Positions 27,907 to 37,122 of a stretch of 64,000 nucleotides of DNA are shown here, one piece after another. The stretch is taken from positions 161,009 to 225,008 of the forward strand of contig JAUQWM010000033.1 of NCBI GenBank assembly GCA_030835125.1, written 5' to 3'. Within the stretch, counting starts at the first letter, position 1. Every line of letters begins with the position of its first letter. The position numbers and the translations under genes were made by a program. The stretch is from Gemmatimonadaceae bacterium. Lineage in GTDB: Bacteria; Gemmatimonadota; Gemmatimonadetes; Gemmatimonadales; Gemmatimonadaceae. Below the pieces are notes generated by a model. The model made no database searches. It had not been told where the DNA came from and was given only the letters and a program-made list of their open reading frames with translations.

Positions 27907-29073
27907 CTACCGCACGAGGACGAGGGCGACCTGGCCGAGGAACTCGTCCTTCTCGCGGGGCCAGTTCATGGGGATGTCGATGTCGCGGCTGTCGAGGCGC
28001 AGGTTCAGGCGATGGAGGCCGGCGGGAACACGATAGTAGCCTTGCCATTCGCCGCCGGGCTGCCGGATGAGCGGCACCGGGATCCAGTCCACGAAGTCCG
28101 CCATGAGTTCGACCACGGCCGCGCCGGGCGCCCAGACCTTGACCTCGCGGATGCCCGTGGAATCCAGCGCCGGCCCCATCACGAGCGCCAGGCGCAGGCT
28201 CACCGGCAGGTCCGGCGTGCGCGGCGGGGGCGGCGGGGGCGGGGGCGGGGGGGCGCGGAACCGCGGGATCTTCCCGTTCGGGAGTCGCACCGCCAGGCCG
28301 AAGTACCGTCCCGCCGGGAGGTTCTGGACCAGGTCGGCCGGGTAGCTGCCGATGCTGGCCGTGAGCCAGGCGTCGAAGAAGGCCGGCCACGTCACGGTGA
28401 AGCCGCCCCACCCGGTGATGCCCCGCAGTGCCTCGCCCCCGCGCACGCCTAACGACGCGCTCATGACCGAACGGCCCGACACCCATTCCACCTGCGCCTC
28501 GGTGTCGTCGAGCACGTCACCGACGCCCAGCTGCATCGGGGTCGTCCGGAGCGAGGCGAACAGGTTGCCGCGACGCACCCACGCGCTGGCCTCGCCGAGG
28601 AGCACGGTCTGCCACAGCCGGCCATCGAACGCGCGCGCCACCGCCGCCTCGGCGTGGCCGCCCTGCTCGTCGTGCTCGAAACGGACGCGCGCGCGACCGG
28701 TGACCGCGACCGTCGGCATGAAGCCCGTCTGGATGGTGGTCGCCGCATCGAGCAGCATCTCGCCACGCAGCGCGCGGACATATCGCGACAGCCCGGGCAT
28801 GACGGGAATGGGGGCGGAACGACGCGCGCCTTCCAGGCCACCCTGCATGCTGACGCGCCCGTCCTGGAAGAGCGAAAGCAGGCTGTAGCCCGCGCGCGAG
28901 GTGCGCTCGTTGGCGACGACGACCGCGTCGAAGAGGGTCATGGCGGCGGCGGTCGGTCCACCATCGTACCGCACCACCGCGACGCTGGCGTCGCGGGTCC
29001 GCACCGGCGCCTGCGATCGAGCGCTGGTCGGGACCCACATGCCCAGAAACAGTGGCGCGGCGAGGTGAACCAC
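27907..29073 (-). CDS. Secreted protein of unknown function with Pro tract and C-terminal CBM48-like domain
   Basis: RAPPPPPPPPPPRTPD then IREVKVWAPGAAVVELMADFVDWIPVPLIRQPGGEWQGYYRVPAGLHRLNLRLD; start uncertain. Confidence 0.65.
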   Translation of the reverse strand: MVHLAAPLFLGMWVPTSARSQAPVRTRDASVAVVRYDGGPTAAAMTLFDAVVVANERTSRAGYSLLSLFQDGRVSMQGGLEGARRSAPIPVMPGLSRYVRALRGEMLLDAATTIQTGFMPTVAVTGRARVRFEHDEQGGHAEAAVARAFDGRLWQTVLLGEASAWVRRGNLFASLRTTPMQLGVGDVLDDTEAQVEWVSGRSVMSASLGVRGGEALRGITGWGGFTVTWPAFFDAWLTASIGSYPADLVQNLPAGRYFGLAVRLPNGKIPRFRAPPPPPPPPPPRTPDLPVSLRLALVMGPALDSTGIREVKVWAPGAAVVELMADFVDWIPVPLIRQPGGEWQGYYRVPAGLHRLNLRLDSRDIDIPMNWPREKDEFLGQVALVLVR

Positions 29074-29113
29074 CCCGCCGCGCAGAAGGAACCGGCTGAT
29101 GACCGTCGGTGGG

Positions 29114-29884
29114 TTACGGGCGCTTGATGTCCTTGCCGCGAGGTGCGGGTGGGCGGGCCACGTCTCCCTGATTGCCAACGGCGGATCCACGCAGGTTTCC
29201 ATTCGCCATCGGGTCAGCCGGCCGTGCCGTGCCGCGCGGCGAAGTTAATGCAGCGCCCGGGGTGACGCCATCACGCGTGCCCGCCTCCATCGCCTCGAGG
29301 ACGCCGCGCGCGCGCGTGACCGCCGCCAGGCCGCCCGGCGTGCCGGCGCCGATGTCGCGCTCCACGTCGGCCTGGAACGCGCGGAGCTGTGCCTCGCTGG
29401 CCGATGCCAGCGCGAGGTTCACCAGTATGGTCGAGGCTGTATCAGCCGGGACCCCGAGCGGAATGACATACGCCATCGTGTTGAGCGCCGAGGCGTAACG
29501 CTGCTCGGAGCGCGACTCGCGAAGCTTCTCGAGCTGCTTCTCGTTGACGCCCGCGCGCAGGGCCTTGGCCCCGGCACCGACCTCGTCCGGCGTCGCGTTA
29601 GGCCCCAGGAGCTGGCGGGAGCGACGGAGGTCACGCGCCCAGCGGCGCACGCCGGCCAGGATCACGTCCGGACTGCCGCCCTTCTCGGTGCCCTCGAGCG
29701 CATACTGCACCAGCGGCTCGGCCTTGATGCCCTCGCGGGAGAGCGAGTCGTAGATCGCGGCCACCGTGCCGCGAATCCGCTTGTCGACGCGCGTCTCGAT
29801 CCGGAAGTCCGACGTCGCCAGCGTGAACCCGAACGCGACGAACGCCGCGGCGAAGACCGAGCCAGCCGACGCGAGGCGCCGCAT
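29114..29884 (-). CDS. Hypothetical secreted protein
   Basis: MRRLASAGSVFAAAFVAFGFTLATSDFRIETRVDKRIRGTVAAIYDSLSREGIKAEPLVQYALEGTEKGG... Confidence 0.65.
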   Translation of the reverse strand: MRRLASAGSVFAAAFVAFGFTLATSDFRIETRVDKRIRGTVAAIYDSLSREGIKAEPLVQYALEGTEKGGSPDVILAGVRRWARDLRRSRQLLGPNATPDEVGAGAKALRAGVNEKQLEKLRESRSEQRYASALNTMAYVIPLGVPADTASTILVNLALASASEAQLRAFQADVERDIGAGTPGGLAAVTRARGVLEAMEAGTRDGVTPGAALTSPRGTARPADPMANGNLRGSAVGNQGDVARPPAPRGKDIKRP

Positions 29885-30489
29885 CAGGGCACCTTCGGGC
29901 TGATGGTGACCACCGAGTTCGGCGATCCGAAGTCGCTCTCCACCTGCGGAACGGCCGGGTCCGTCTCGCGCTTCGTGCCATCGACGATGAACTGGTACTG
30001 ATAGACGCCGGGTCGCAGCGGCACCGAGACGGTCCACACCCCCTTCGAAACTTCGGTCATCGGCGTCGCGGTGTCGTCCCAGCTGTTGAACTCGCCGACG
30101 AGCGCCAGCGACGTGATGTCCTTCCGGTAGAGCGTGAACTGGTGGACGACGAGCGGTTCCTCGGCCGTGTTGGAGACCGGGAGGAGGTTGCCGCCATCGA
30201 TCGGCTGCATCGCAACCTGCACCTGGTCGACCGGTCGCAGCTGCCAGGCGCCGATGGCGACCACGCCAACCAGCGCAGCGGCGATCCCGATGGCGATTGG
30301 CGACACCCTCACGGTCCAGGTGCGGACCAGCCACGGCCGGCGAGTCTGGCGGCCCGGATGCAGTGGAATGACGGCGGGCGCATCGAGCGCCGCCATCACC
30401 CGCTCGTCAAATCGCGGGTCGAGGCGCACGGGGCGCCGCAACTCGTTCGCGACCTGCTCGATGAATGGATCCCTCGCCTGTTCAGCCAC
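29884..30489 (-). CDS. Anti-sigma-like membrane protein with AMPK1/CBM48-like glycogen-binding domain
   Basis: GTG start overlapping the sigma stop; single TM; LYRKDITSLALVGEFNSWDDTATPMTEVSKGVWTVSVPLRPGVYQYQFIVDGTKRETDP matches the AMPK-glycogen-binding pattern. Confidence 0.78.
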   Translation of the reverse strand: MAEQARDPFIEQVANELRRPVRLDPRFDERVMAALDAPAVIPLHPGRQTRRPWLVRTWTVRVSPIAIGIAAALVGVVAIGAWQLRPVDQVQVAMQPIDGGNLLPVSNTAEEPLVVHQFTLYRKDITSLALVGEFNSWDDTATPMTEVSKGVWTVSVPLRPGVYQYQFIVDGTKRETDPAVPQVESDFGSPNSVVTISPKVP

Positions 30490-31051
30490 CTTGCACCTCA
30501 TGGAGCAGCATTCGCAGCCGCTCACACGCTCGTTTGACCCTCATTTTCAGGGCGGACACCCCGACCCCGGTGATGACCGCCATGTCGTCGTACCCGAGTT
30601 CTTCCACGTGTTTCAGCAGGAAGGCTTCCCGCTGGTCCACGTCCAGCCGCTGCAGGGCGCGCGCCAATTCCTCACGCCATGCAGCGCGTTCCGCCGGGTG
30701 CTCCTCGGAGGCGCCGTGGAGGGCGAAATCGTCACTGACGAAGGTCCGCTCCCGGCGACTACGCCGCGTTCCGGCAGTCCGGCAGCGATTGGCCAGGATG
30801 CGGAAGAACCAGGGACCGAATCGGTCCGGGTCATCGCACTTGGCCAGCGATCGATAGGCTCGCACGAAGGCGTCCTGCAGTGCCTCCTCCGCGTCCTCCC
30901 GACTCCCGAGCATCCGCACGGCATAGCGCCCGTACTGTGCCCGGTACCTCGCCACGATGATGGCGTATGCCCCGGATTCTCCTGCCAGGACACGAGCCAC
31001 GACCGCGGCATCGCTGTCGTTCTGGATAGGAAGACCCCGCGATAGCGTCAT
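30482..31051 (-). CDS. RNA polymerase ECF sigma factor
   Basis: VRMLGSREDAEEALQDAFVRAYRSLAKCDDPDRFGPWFFRILANRCRT... Confidence 0.92.
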   Translation of the reverse strand: MTLSRGLPIQNDSDAAVVARVLAGESGAYAIIVARYRAQYGRYAVRMLGSREDAEEALQDAFVRAYRSLAKCDDPDRFGPWFFRILANRCRTAGTRRSRRERTFVSDDFALHGASEEHPAERAAWREELARALQRLDVDQREAFLLKHVEELGYDDMAVITGVGVSALKMRVKRACERLRMLLHEVQGG

Positions 31052-31279
31052 CCGTCAACCCGACGTAACAAATGAGTCTCCACCAGGCGGCGCCCTACGG
31101 TCGGAAATTGCGGAAAGACAAGGACTTGCATGAACAGGACGTCCGGTGCGCGAGCGGCCTCAAAGATGAGGCATCCGGCCGGTGGCGAACAGTGGCCGGG
31201 CGGTTCCAGCCGGTCGAGGATGCCGTGCGAGTGACCGGCTCGCCACGTCCCAGGTCACAAACGGCTCCCGGCGCCAGCT

Positions 31280-33418
31280 TCACACGGGCTTGCCCTCTGC
31301 CGGATAGAAGCGTTCCTCGCGGCGGGCCATCGAGACCAGCAGGTCGCTGGGCGTGAAGCGCGGCGCATAGCGCGCGCTGAGTTCCTCGAGTGCTTCGACA
31401 ACCTTCGCCACCCCCATCGCATCCATCCACCGGAACGGTCCGCCCCGGAAGGGTGGGAAACCTATCCCGAAAACCGCCCCGATGTCGCCATCCCGTGACG
31501 AACGGACGATTCCCTCCTCCAGCGTCCTCGCTGCCTCGTTCGCGAGGGCCAGCGCGCACCGCTGCTGGATCTCCTCCACCGGGAAGGGCGACCGGGTGGC
31601 ATTGGGCAGCAGGGCGTAGACCGAACTGTCGACCGCGCCTTTCTTGCCGTTCTCATCGTACAGGTAGAATCCCGACTTTCCCTTCCGTCCCGACCGCCCC
31701 GCCCCGACGATCGCGCGCATCGCCTGCGAGGGCGCCATGCGCTCGCCGAATGCCTCGTGGAGGATCGCCCCGGACCTGGCCGCGATGTCGAGCCCGACCT
31801 CGTCGAGGAGCGTGAACGGCCCCACCGGGAAGCCGAAGCGCTCCATGGCGTCGTCCACGGCGTCGATCGCCGCGCCGGCATCGAGGAGCGCGCCGGCCTC
31901 GTTCAGGTACGGCGCCAGGATCCGGTTGACGTAGAACCCCGGCGCGTCGTTCACCACGATCACCGTCTTGCCTAACGACCTGCCGAACGCGACCGCGCCG
32001 GCGGTGACCTCGGGCCGCGTCACCGGCGTCGGGATCACCTCGAGCAACGGCATCCGGTGCACCGGCGAGAAGAAGTGCATGCCGAGCACCCGCTCCGGGC
32101 GCCGCGACGCCTCGGCGATGCGCGCGATGGGGATGGTGCTGGTGTTGGACGCCACCACCGCCCACTCGGGCACGACCGCCTCCACCTCGCGGACCACGGC
32201 GTGCTTCACCGCCAGGTCCTCGAAGACGGCCTCGATCACCAGGTCCACCCCGCCAAACCCCGCGTAGTCGACCGTCCCCCCGACGAGCAGCCGCTGGTCG
32301 GCGAACTCCTGCCGGGTGATGTGCCGCCTCGTCAGGCGCTCCTGCAACAGGTCGCGCACCGCGGCCAGGCCCTTGCCCACCCGCACCAGGTCCGCGTCCT
32401 TGAGCCGCACCATGGTCCCCGCCTGCGCCGCCACCGCGGCGATGCCCGAGCCCATGAACCCCGCGCCCAGGATCCCCAGCCGCTCCACCGGCGCCGGCGC
32501 GACGCCACCGATGGCCTCCTTCTTCAGCGCGGTCGTGGCGAAGAAGAGGAAGATCAGCTCGCGGCACTGCGGCGTCATCGCCATCTCGCCGAAGAGCCGC
32601 GCCTCTTCCCGGAACCCGTGGTCGCGCCCGTGGAACGACGCCGACACCGCGTCGATCGCGGCGAGCACCGCCGGGTAGTTGCCACGGGTCTTCTTCAACG
32701 CCTGCTCGCGCGCCTTGCGCAGCACGACCGACCGGCCCACCGGGTTGTCGTCGAGCAGCACGGTTCGCATGCCACCCGGACGGCTGCGCGCGTTCCGCTT
32801 CCGCGTCCCCGCGGCCAGCTCGCGGGCCCGCTGCACGGCAACCTCACGGAGGATGGCGGGATGCACGACCTCATGGACGAGGCCCGTCTGCAGCGCCTTG
32901 CGCGCCCGCACGTTCTTCCCGGTGAGGATCATGTCGAGCGCGACCCGCAGCCCGACGGTCCGTGGGAGCCGCTGCGTGCCGCCGGCGCCGGGGAACAGCC
33001 CGATCTGCACCTCGGGAACGCCGAGCACGGTCTTCGCGTGGTCGGTGGCGATGCGCCAGGCGCAGGCGAGCGACGTCTCGAGCCCGCCGCCAAGGCAGGC
33101 GCCGTTGATCGCCGCGACGACCGGCGTGCGCAGCGTCTCGAGGCGATCGAGCAGCGCGTGCCCCTCCCGGCTGGCCGATTCCGCCTGTGCCGCCGTCTTC
33201 CACTCGAGGAACTCCTCGATGTCGGCACCGGCGACGAACGAGTCCGGCTTGCCGCTCATGAGCACCGCCGCGCGAATGGACGCGTCGGACTCGAGCTGCT
33301 GGAACAGCGCGATGAACTCGTTCTTGACCGCCCGGGAGATGATGTTCACCGACTCGCCGGGCGCGTCGAAGACGATGACGGCGATGCCGTCGTCCATCGT
33401 GACCGTGAGCGCGCTCAT
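31280..33418 (-). CDS. fadJ: Fatty-acid oxidation complex alpha subunit (enoyl-CoA hydratase / 3-hydroxyacyl-CoA dehydrogenase)
   Basis: N-terminal crotonase (AINGACLGGGLETSLACAWRIAT), GAGFMGSGIAAVAAQAG NAD site, C-terminal 3HCDH. Confidence 0.93.
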   Translation of the reverse strand: MSALTVTMDDGIAVIVFDAPGESVNIISRAVKNEFIALFQQLESDASIRAAVLMSGKPDSFVAGADIEEFLEWKTAAQAESASREGHALLDRLETLRTPVVAAINGACLGGGLETSLACAWRIATDHAKTVLGVPEVQIGLFPGAGGTQRLPRTVGLRVALDMILTGKNVRARKALQTGLVHEVVHPAILREVAVQRARELAAGTRKRNARSRPGGMRTVLLDDNPVGRSVVLRKAREQALKKTRGNYPAVLAAIDAVSASFHGRDHGFREEARLFGEMAMTPQCRELIFLFFATTALKKEAIGGVAPAPVERLGILGAGFMGSGIAAVAAQAGTMVRLKDADLVRVGKGLAAVRDLLQERLTRRHITRQEFADQRLLVGGTVDYAGFGGVDLVIEAVFEDLAVKHAVVREVEAVVPEWAVVASNTSTIPIARIAEASRRPERVLGMHFFSPVHRMPLLEVIPTPVTRPEVTAGAVAFGRSLGKTVIVVNDAPGFYVNRILAPYLNEAGALLDAGAAIDAVDDAMERFGFPVGPFTLLDEVGLDIAARSGAILHEAFGERMAPSQAMRAIVGAGRSGRKGKSGFYLYDENGKKGAVDSSVYALLPNATRSPFPVEEIQQRCALALANEAARTLEEGIVRSSRDGDIGAVFGIGFPPFRGGPFRWMDAMGVAKVVEALEELSARYAPRFTPSDLLVSMARREERFYPAEGKPV

Positions 33419-34716
33419 CGCTCCACCACCATGGCGAACCCCATGCCGCCCGCGGCGCAGACGGTCATCAGCCCGAACTGCCCGCCCCGCCGCGCCAGCT
33501 CGTTGCAGAGCGTCGTCGTTATGCGCGCGCCGGTCGCGCCGAACGGGTGCCCGATCGCGATACTCCCGCCCATGACGTTGAGCCGGGCACGATCGACCTC
33601 GCCCACCGGCTGCCGGACGCCGGCCCGCGCCGCCCACGCGTCGGAGTCCAGGCCGCGCAGGTTCGACAGCACCTGCGACGCGAAGGCCTCGTGCATCTCG
33701 ACGAGGTCGATGTCGCCCAGCGAAAGTCCGGCGCGGGCGAGCGCCACCGGCGCCGCCAGCACGGGCGCCATCAGGAGCTGCTCGGCGGGATCGAGGGCGG
33801 CGTACGCGTAGGACCGGATGTAGGCGAGGGGCTCGATGCCCAGCGCGCGCGCCTTCTCCTCGCTCATCAGGATCACCGCCGCAGCGCCGTCGGTCAGCGG
33901 CGACGAGTTGCCCGCGGTCACGGTCCCATACCTCCGGTCGAACACGGGCCGCAACTCGCGCAACTTCTCGATCGTCGAGTCCTCGCGGATCCCGTTGTCC
34001 GCCGACACCGGCTCGAAACGCGGCGGCGGCCACACCGGCATGATCTCCGCCGTGAGCCGGCCATCGTGGGTCCCGGCATGCGCCAGCCGGTGCGAGCGCA
34101 GCGCAAACTGGTCCTGCTCCTCGCGCGGGACATGGTTGAGCTTCGCCATCTTTTCGGCCGACTCGCCCATCGTCTCGCCCGTCGTGGGCTCGGCGATGGC
34201 CGGCGTGATCGGCACCAGGTCGCGCGGCCGGAGCTTTGCCAGCGCCTGCACGCGCGCCCCGAGCGACTTCGCCCGCGACGCCGCCACCAGCGCGTCGGCG
34301 AAGCCGCGCGAATGCAGGATGGGGACGTTGGACAGGGACTCGGCGCCGCCGGCGATGGCGCAATCCGCGTGGCCGAGCAGGATCTGGTCGGCGGCGTCCG
34401 TGATGGCTTGGTTCGCCGAGGCGCAGGCGCGGGAGACGGTGAACGCCTGCACGCCCTTCGCCAGGTGCGGGATCAGCGAGACCTCGCGCGCGATGTTCGG
34501 CGCCTGCACCGACGGGACCACGGTCCCGAAGACGAGCAGGTCGACGTCATTCCGGTCCAGGCCCGAGCGCTGGACCAGCTCGGCGACGCACAACCGTCCC
34601 AGCTCGATCGCCGACAGCGACCGGAGGACCGTGCCGGCTCGCGCAAACGGGGTGCGAATACCGGCGACGATGGCGACACGCCGTCCGTTGACCGCGAGCC
34701 CGCTGGCCTGGAGCAT
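33415..34716 (-). CDS. fadI: Acetyl-CoA acyltransferase (thiolase)
   Basis: VSRACASANQAITDAADQIL; GGSIAIGHPFGATGARITTTL; CAAGGMGFAMVVE. Confidence 0.93.
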   Translation of the reverse strand: MLQASGLAVNGRRVAIVAGIRTPFARAGTVLRSLSAIELGRLCVAELVQRSGLDRNDVDLLVFGTVVPSVQAPNIAREVSLIPHLAKGVQAFTVSRACASANQAITDAADQILLGHADCAIAGGAESLSNVPILHSRGFADALVAASRAKSLGARVQALAKLRPRDLVPITPAIAEPTTGETMGESAEKMAKLNHVPREEQDQFALRSHRLAHAGTHDGRLTAEIMPVWPPPRFEPVSADNGIREDSTIEKLRELRPVFDRRYGTVTAGNSSPLTDGAAAVILMSEEKARALGIEPLAYIRSYAYAALDPAEQLLMAPVLAAPVALARAGLSLGDIDLVEMHEAFASQVLSNLRGLDSDAWAARAGVRQPVGEVDRARLNVMGGSIAIGHPFGATGARITTTLCNELARRGGQFGLMTVCAAGGMGFAMVVER

Positions 34717-34841
34717 GATCAAAGCTACGCGGGCAACGGGCAGGGGGCAGCCCGGTGAATGGTGCAGAAGGGCCGCGCGGCTGTACCGTACTCCCCGTGC
34801 CTCACCCTCCGCGCCCGGATCCCGCACCTCGGACCCCGTGA

Positions 34842-36467
34842 ATGATGCCTGAGCCGCTGGGCTGGCGAGCGCTGGTCCGCGAACGGCTGCGCACCGAGTC
34901 GTTCGACGTCGCCATCATCGGGGGCGGGATCACCGGCGCCGGCATCGCCCGGGACGCCGCGTTGCGCGGGCTCCGCGTCGCGCTCCTGGAAGCGCGGGAT
35001 TTCGGGAGCGGCACGTCGAGCCGGTCGTCGCGGCTGGTCCACGGTGGCGTGCGCTACCTGGAACACGGGCACCTGCACCTGGTGTTCGAGTCGAGCCGCG
35101 AACGACGGACGCTGCTGCGAATCGCGCCTCACCTGGTCCGGCCGCTCCCGTTCACCTGGCCGGTGTACCGCGGCGAACGCGTGTCGAGATTCAGGTTGTC
35201 CGTCGGGCTGGGCCTCTACGACGCACTGGCCATGTTCCGGAACGTCGCCCGGCACGATCGACTGTCGCGTGCGGAGGTGATAGCCCGGGAACCCCACCTG
35301 CGCACGGACGAGCTGGTCGGGGGCGCGCGCTACTTCGACGCGTCCACGGACGACGCGCGCCTGACGCTGGCCAACGTGGTCGCGGCGGTCGAGGGCGGCG
35401 CCGCCGTGCTGAACCATGCGCCGGTAGTCGCGGTGGAGCGCGTGGGCGGCCGTGCCCGCGGCCTGCACGCGACGGACGAGGTGACGGGCCAGCGCCTCAC
35501 CGTCCGCGCGGCGACAATCGTCAACGCGACCGGGCCGTGGTCCGACGATATCCGTGGCCTCGAGGGCCACCTGGAGGGAGCGACGATTTCCGGATCGCGT
35601 GGGGCGCACATCGCCGTTCCGCGGGGCCGGGTCGCGAACCACGACGCGATCACCATGATCCATCCCGCCGATGGTCGGGTCCTCTTCACCCTCCCCGCCG
35701 GCGACCAGGCGATCATCGGGACGACGGAGGTGCCGACACGCCCGGGAGATCGCGACGTGCGTGCCAGCCGCGAGGAGGTCGCGTACCTGCTCGACGCGGC
35801 CAACGCCTACTTTCCCGCGGCTTCGCTGGGCGCGGGGGACGTCGTGGCGGCCTGGGCGGGCATCCGGCCGCTCGCGGCGCAGCTCTCGTCAGGCGACGTG
35901 GGATCCGCATCCCGCGAGCATGCCATCGTGCGCGGACCCGCCGGTGTCATCCACGTGACCGGGGGCAAGCTGACCACCTATCGCGCGATGGCCGAGGAGG
36001 TCGTGAACCTGTTCGCCGGCGCCGAGCGGCGCACGTCCCACACGGCACGCGTCGTCCTGCCAGGCGGGGAACGGCCGCGGGACGCGCTGCTCGAGGAGGC
36101 CGCGTCGGTGATCGCCGGCGACACGCCGCTCCGCGAGCACCTCGTCCGTGCCCATGGCACGCGGTGGCGCGACGTCTGTGCCCTGGCGGAGGCCCGGCCG
36201 GCGCTGCAGGCGCGCCTGTCGGCCGGGCACGCCGTGACCGGCGCCGAACTCGCGTGGGCGGTGACGCGCGAGATGGCAGTCACGTTAGGCGACCTGCTGC
36301 TCCGGCGCACGCACCTGGCCTTCGAGTGCCCGGACCAGGCCCTGTCGCTGGCGCCGGCCGCGGCCGCGGTCGTCGGACCGCTGCTCGGGTGGTCGCCGCC
36401 GGAGCGCGACGCCGCGCTCGCGGCCTATGAGGACGAGGTCAGGCGGGTGTTCGGCGATCCCGGCTAG
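34842..36467 (+). CDS. glpD: Glycerol-3-phosphate dehydrogenase
   Basis: FDVAIIGGGITGAGIARDAALRGLRVALLEARDFGSGTSSRSSRLVHGGVRYLEHGHLHLVFESSRERR. Confidence 0.94.
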   Translation: MMPEPLGWRALVRERLRTESFDVAIIGGGITGAGIARDAALRGLRVALLEARDFGSGTSSRSSRLVHGGVRYLEHGHLHLVFESSRERRTLLRIAPHLVRPLPFTWPVYRGERVSRFRLSVGLGLYDALAMFRNVARHDRLSRAEVIAREPHLRTDELVGGARYFDASTDDARLTLANVVAAVEGGAAVLNHAPVVAVERVGGRARGLHATDEVTGQRLTVRAATIVNATGPWSDDIRGLEGHLEGATISGSRGAHIAVPRGRVANHDAITMIHPADGRVLFTLPAGDQAIIGTTEVPTRPGDRDVRASREEVAYLLDAANAYFPAASLGAGDVVAAWAGIRPLAAQLSSGDVGSASREHAIVRGPAGVIHVTGGKLTTYRAMAEEVVNLFAGAERRTSHTARVVLPGGERPRDALLEEAASVIAGDTPLREHLVRAHGTRWRDVCALAEARPALQARLSAGHAVTGAELAWAVTREMAVTLGDLLLRRTHLAFECPDQALSLAPAAAAVVGPLLGWSPPERDAALAAYEDEVRRVFGDPG

Positions 36468-36937
36468 GCGCCGTTCTCGTGGATCGTCTTCAGCTCGATG
36501 ATCCGCAGTCGACGGGTGCGCGAGGGGAGCCTGAGGACGATGTCGTCGCCCACGACCTTGCCGATCAGCGCGCGGCCGATGGGTGACGACATGGTGACAT
36601 GCCCCTCGTCGAAGTTCTCGGAATCGCCGAAGACCAGGTGGTACGTCTCCTGGACGGTCGTTTCCTGGCATACCACCACGACGCGCGACCCGAGGCCGAC
36701 CTTGTCGAGCGGGATCTGGGTGATGTCGATCTGGGACAGCTTCGAGAGGCGCTGGCGCAGCATCTCGAGCCGCGCACGGACGAACTGCTGTCGCTCGAGG
36801 GCGGCCTTGTACTCGCTGTTTTCGCGGAGGTCACCCAGCTCGACCGCTTTGCGGATCTCGTTGGGCAGCACGACGTTCAGCTCGTGGGAGAGCTTCTCCA
36901 CTTCGCCGCCGAGTTTTGCCTTGAGTTCCTCGATCAT
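36464..36937 (-). CDS. greA: Transcription elongation factor GreA
   Basis: Coiled-coil (LGDLRENSEYKAALERQQFVRARLEMLRQRLS) and C-terminal SPIGRALIGKVVGDDIVLRLPS. Confidence 0.95.
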   Translation of the reverse strand: MIEELKAKLGGEVEKLSHELNVVLPNEIRKAVELGDLRENSEYKAALERQQFVRARLEMLRQRLSKLSQIDITQIPLDKVGLGSRVVVVCQETTVQETYHLVFGDSENFDEGHVTMSSPIGRALIGKVVGDDIVLRLPSRTRRLRIIELKTIHENGA

Positions 36938-36958
36938 GATGCGCCCGGGAAAAGCCGA

Positions 36959-36984
36959 GCGCCCGACCCCGCGAGGTCGGGCGC
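36959..36984 (-). terminator. Hairpin in the greA 5' leader (attenuator/terminator candidate)
   Basis: 9-bp stem gcgcccgac / gtcgggcgc, 8-nt loop, followed on minus strand by TCGGCTTTTCCC, ending about 20 nt before the greA ATG. Confidence 0.55.
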
Positions 36985-37122
36985 TTCCGTGGACTGGAAC
37001 CTAGCCTGCCGTGGAGTCCTTATCAATCACGCCACGCCGCGACGGGTGTCTCGCGTGCGACTCGGCGCGGTGGAGGTCGGCGTGGCTGGCGGACTTACGG
37101 CCGCATGTAGATTACCAACCTG

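Noticed and set aside
31072-31356. Plus-strand 94-aa ORF between sigma gene and fadJ
   Set aside because: Composition and overlap with the fadJ end argue against it.
32057-33811. 584-aa plus-strand ORF
   Set aside because: Antisense to fadJ/fadI, which have clear family motifs.
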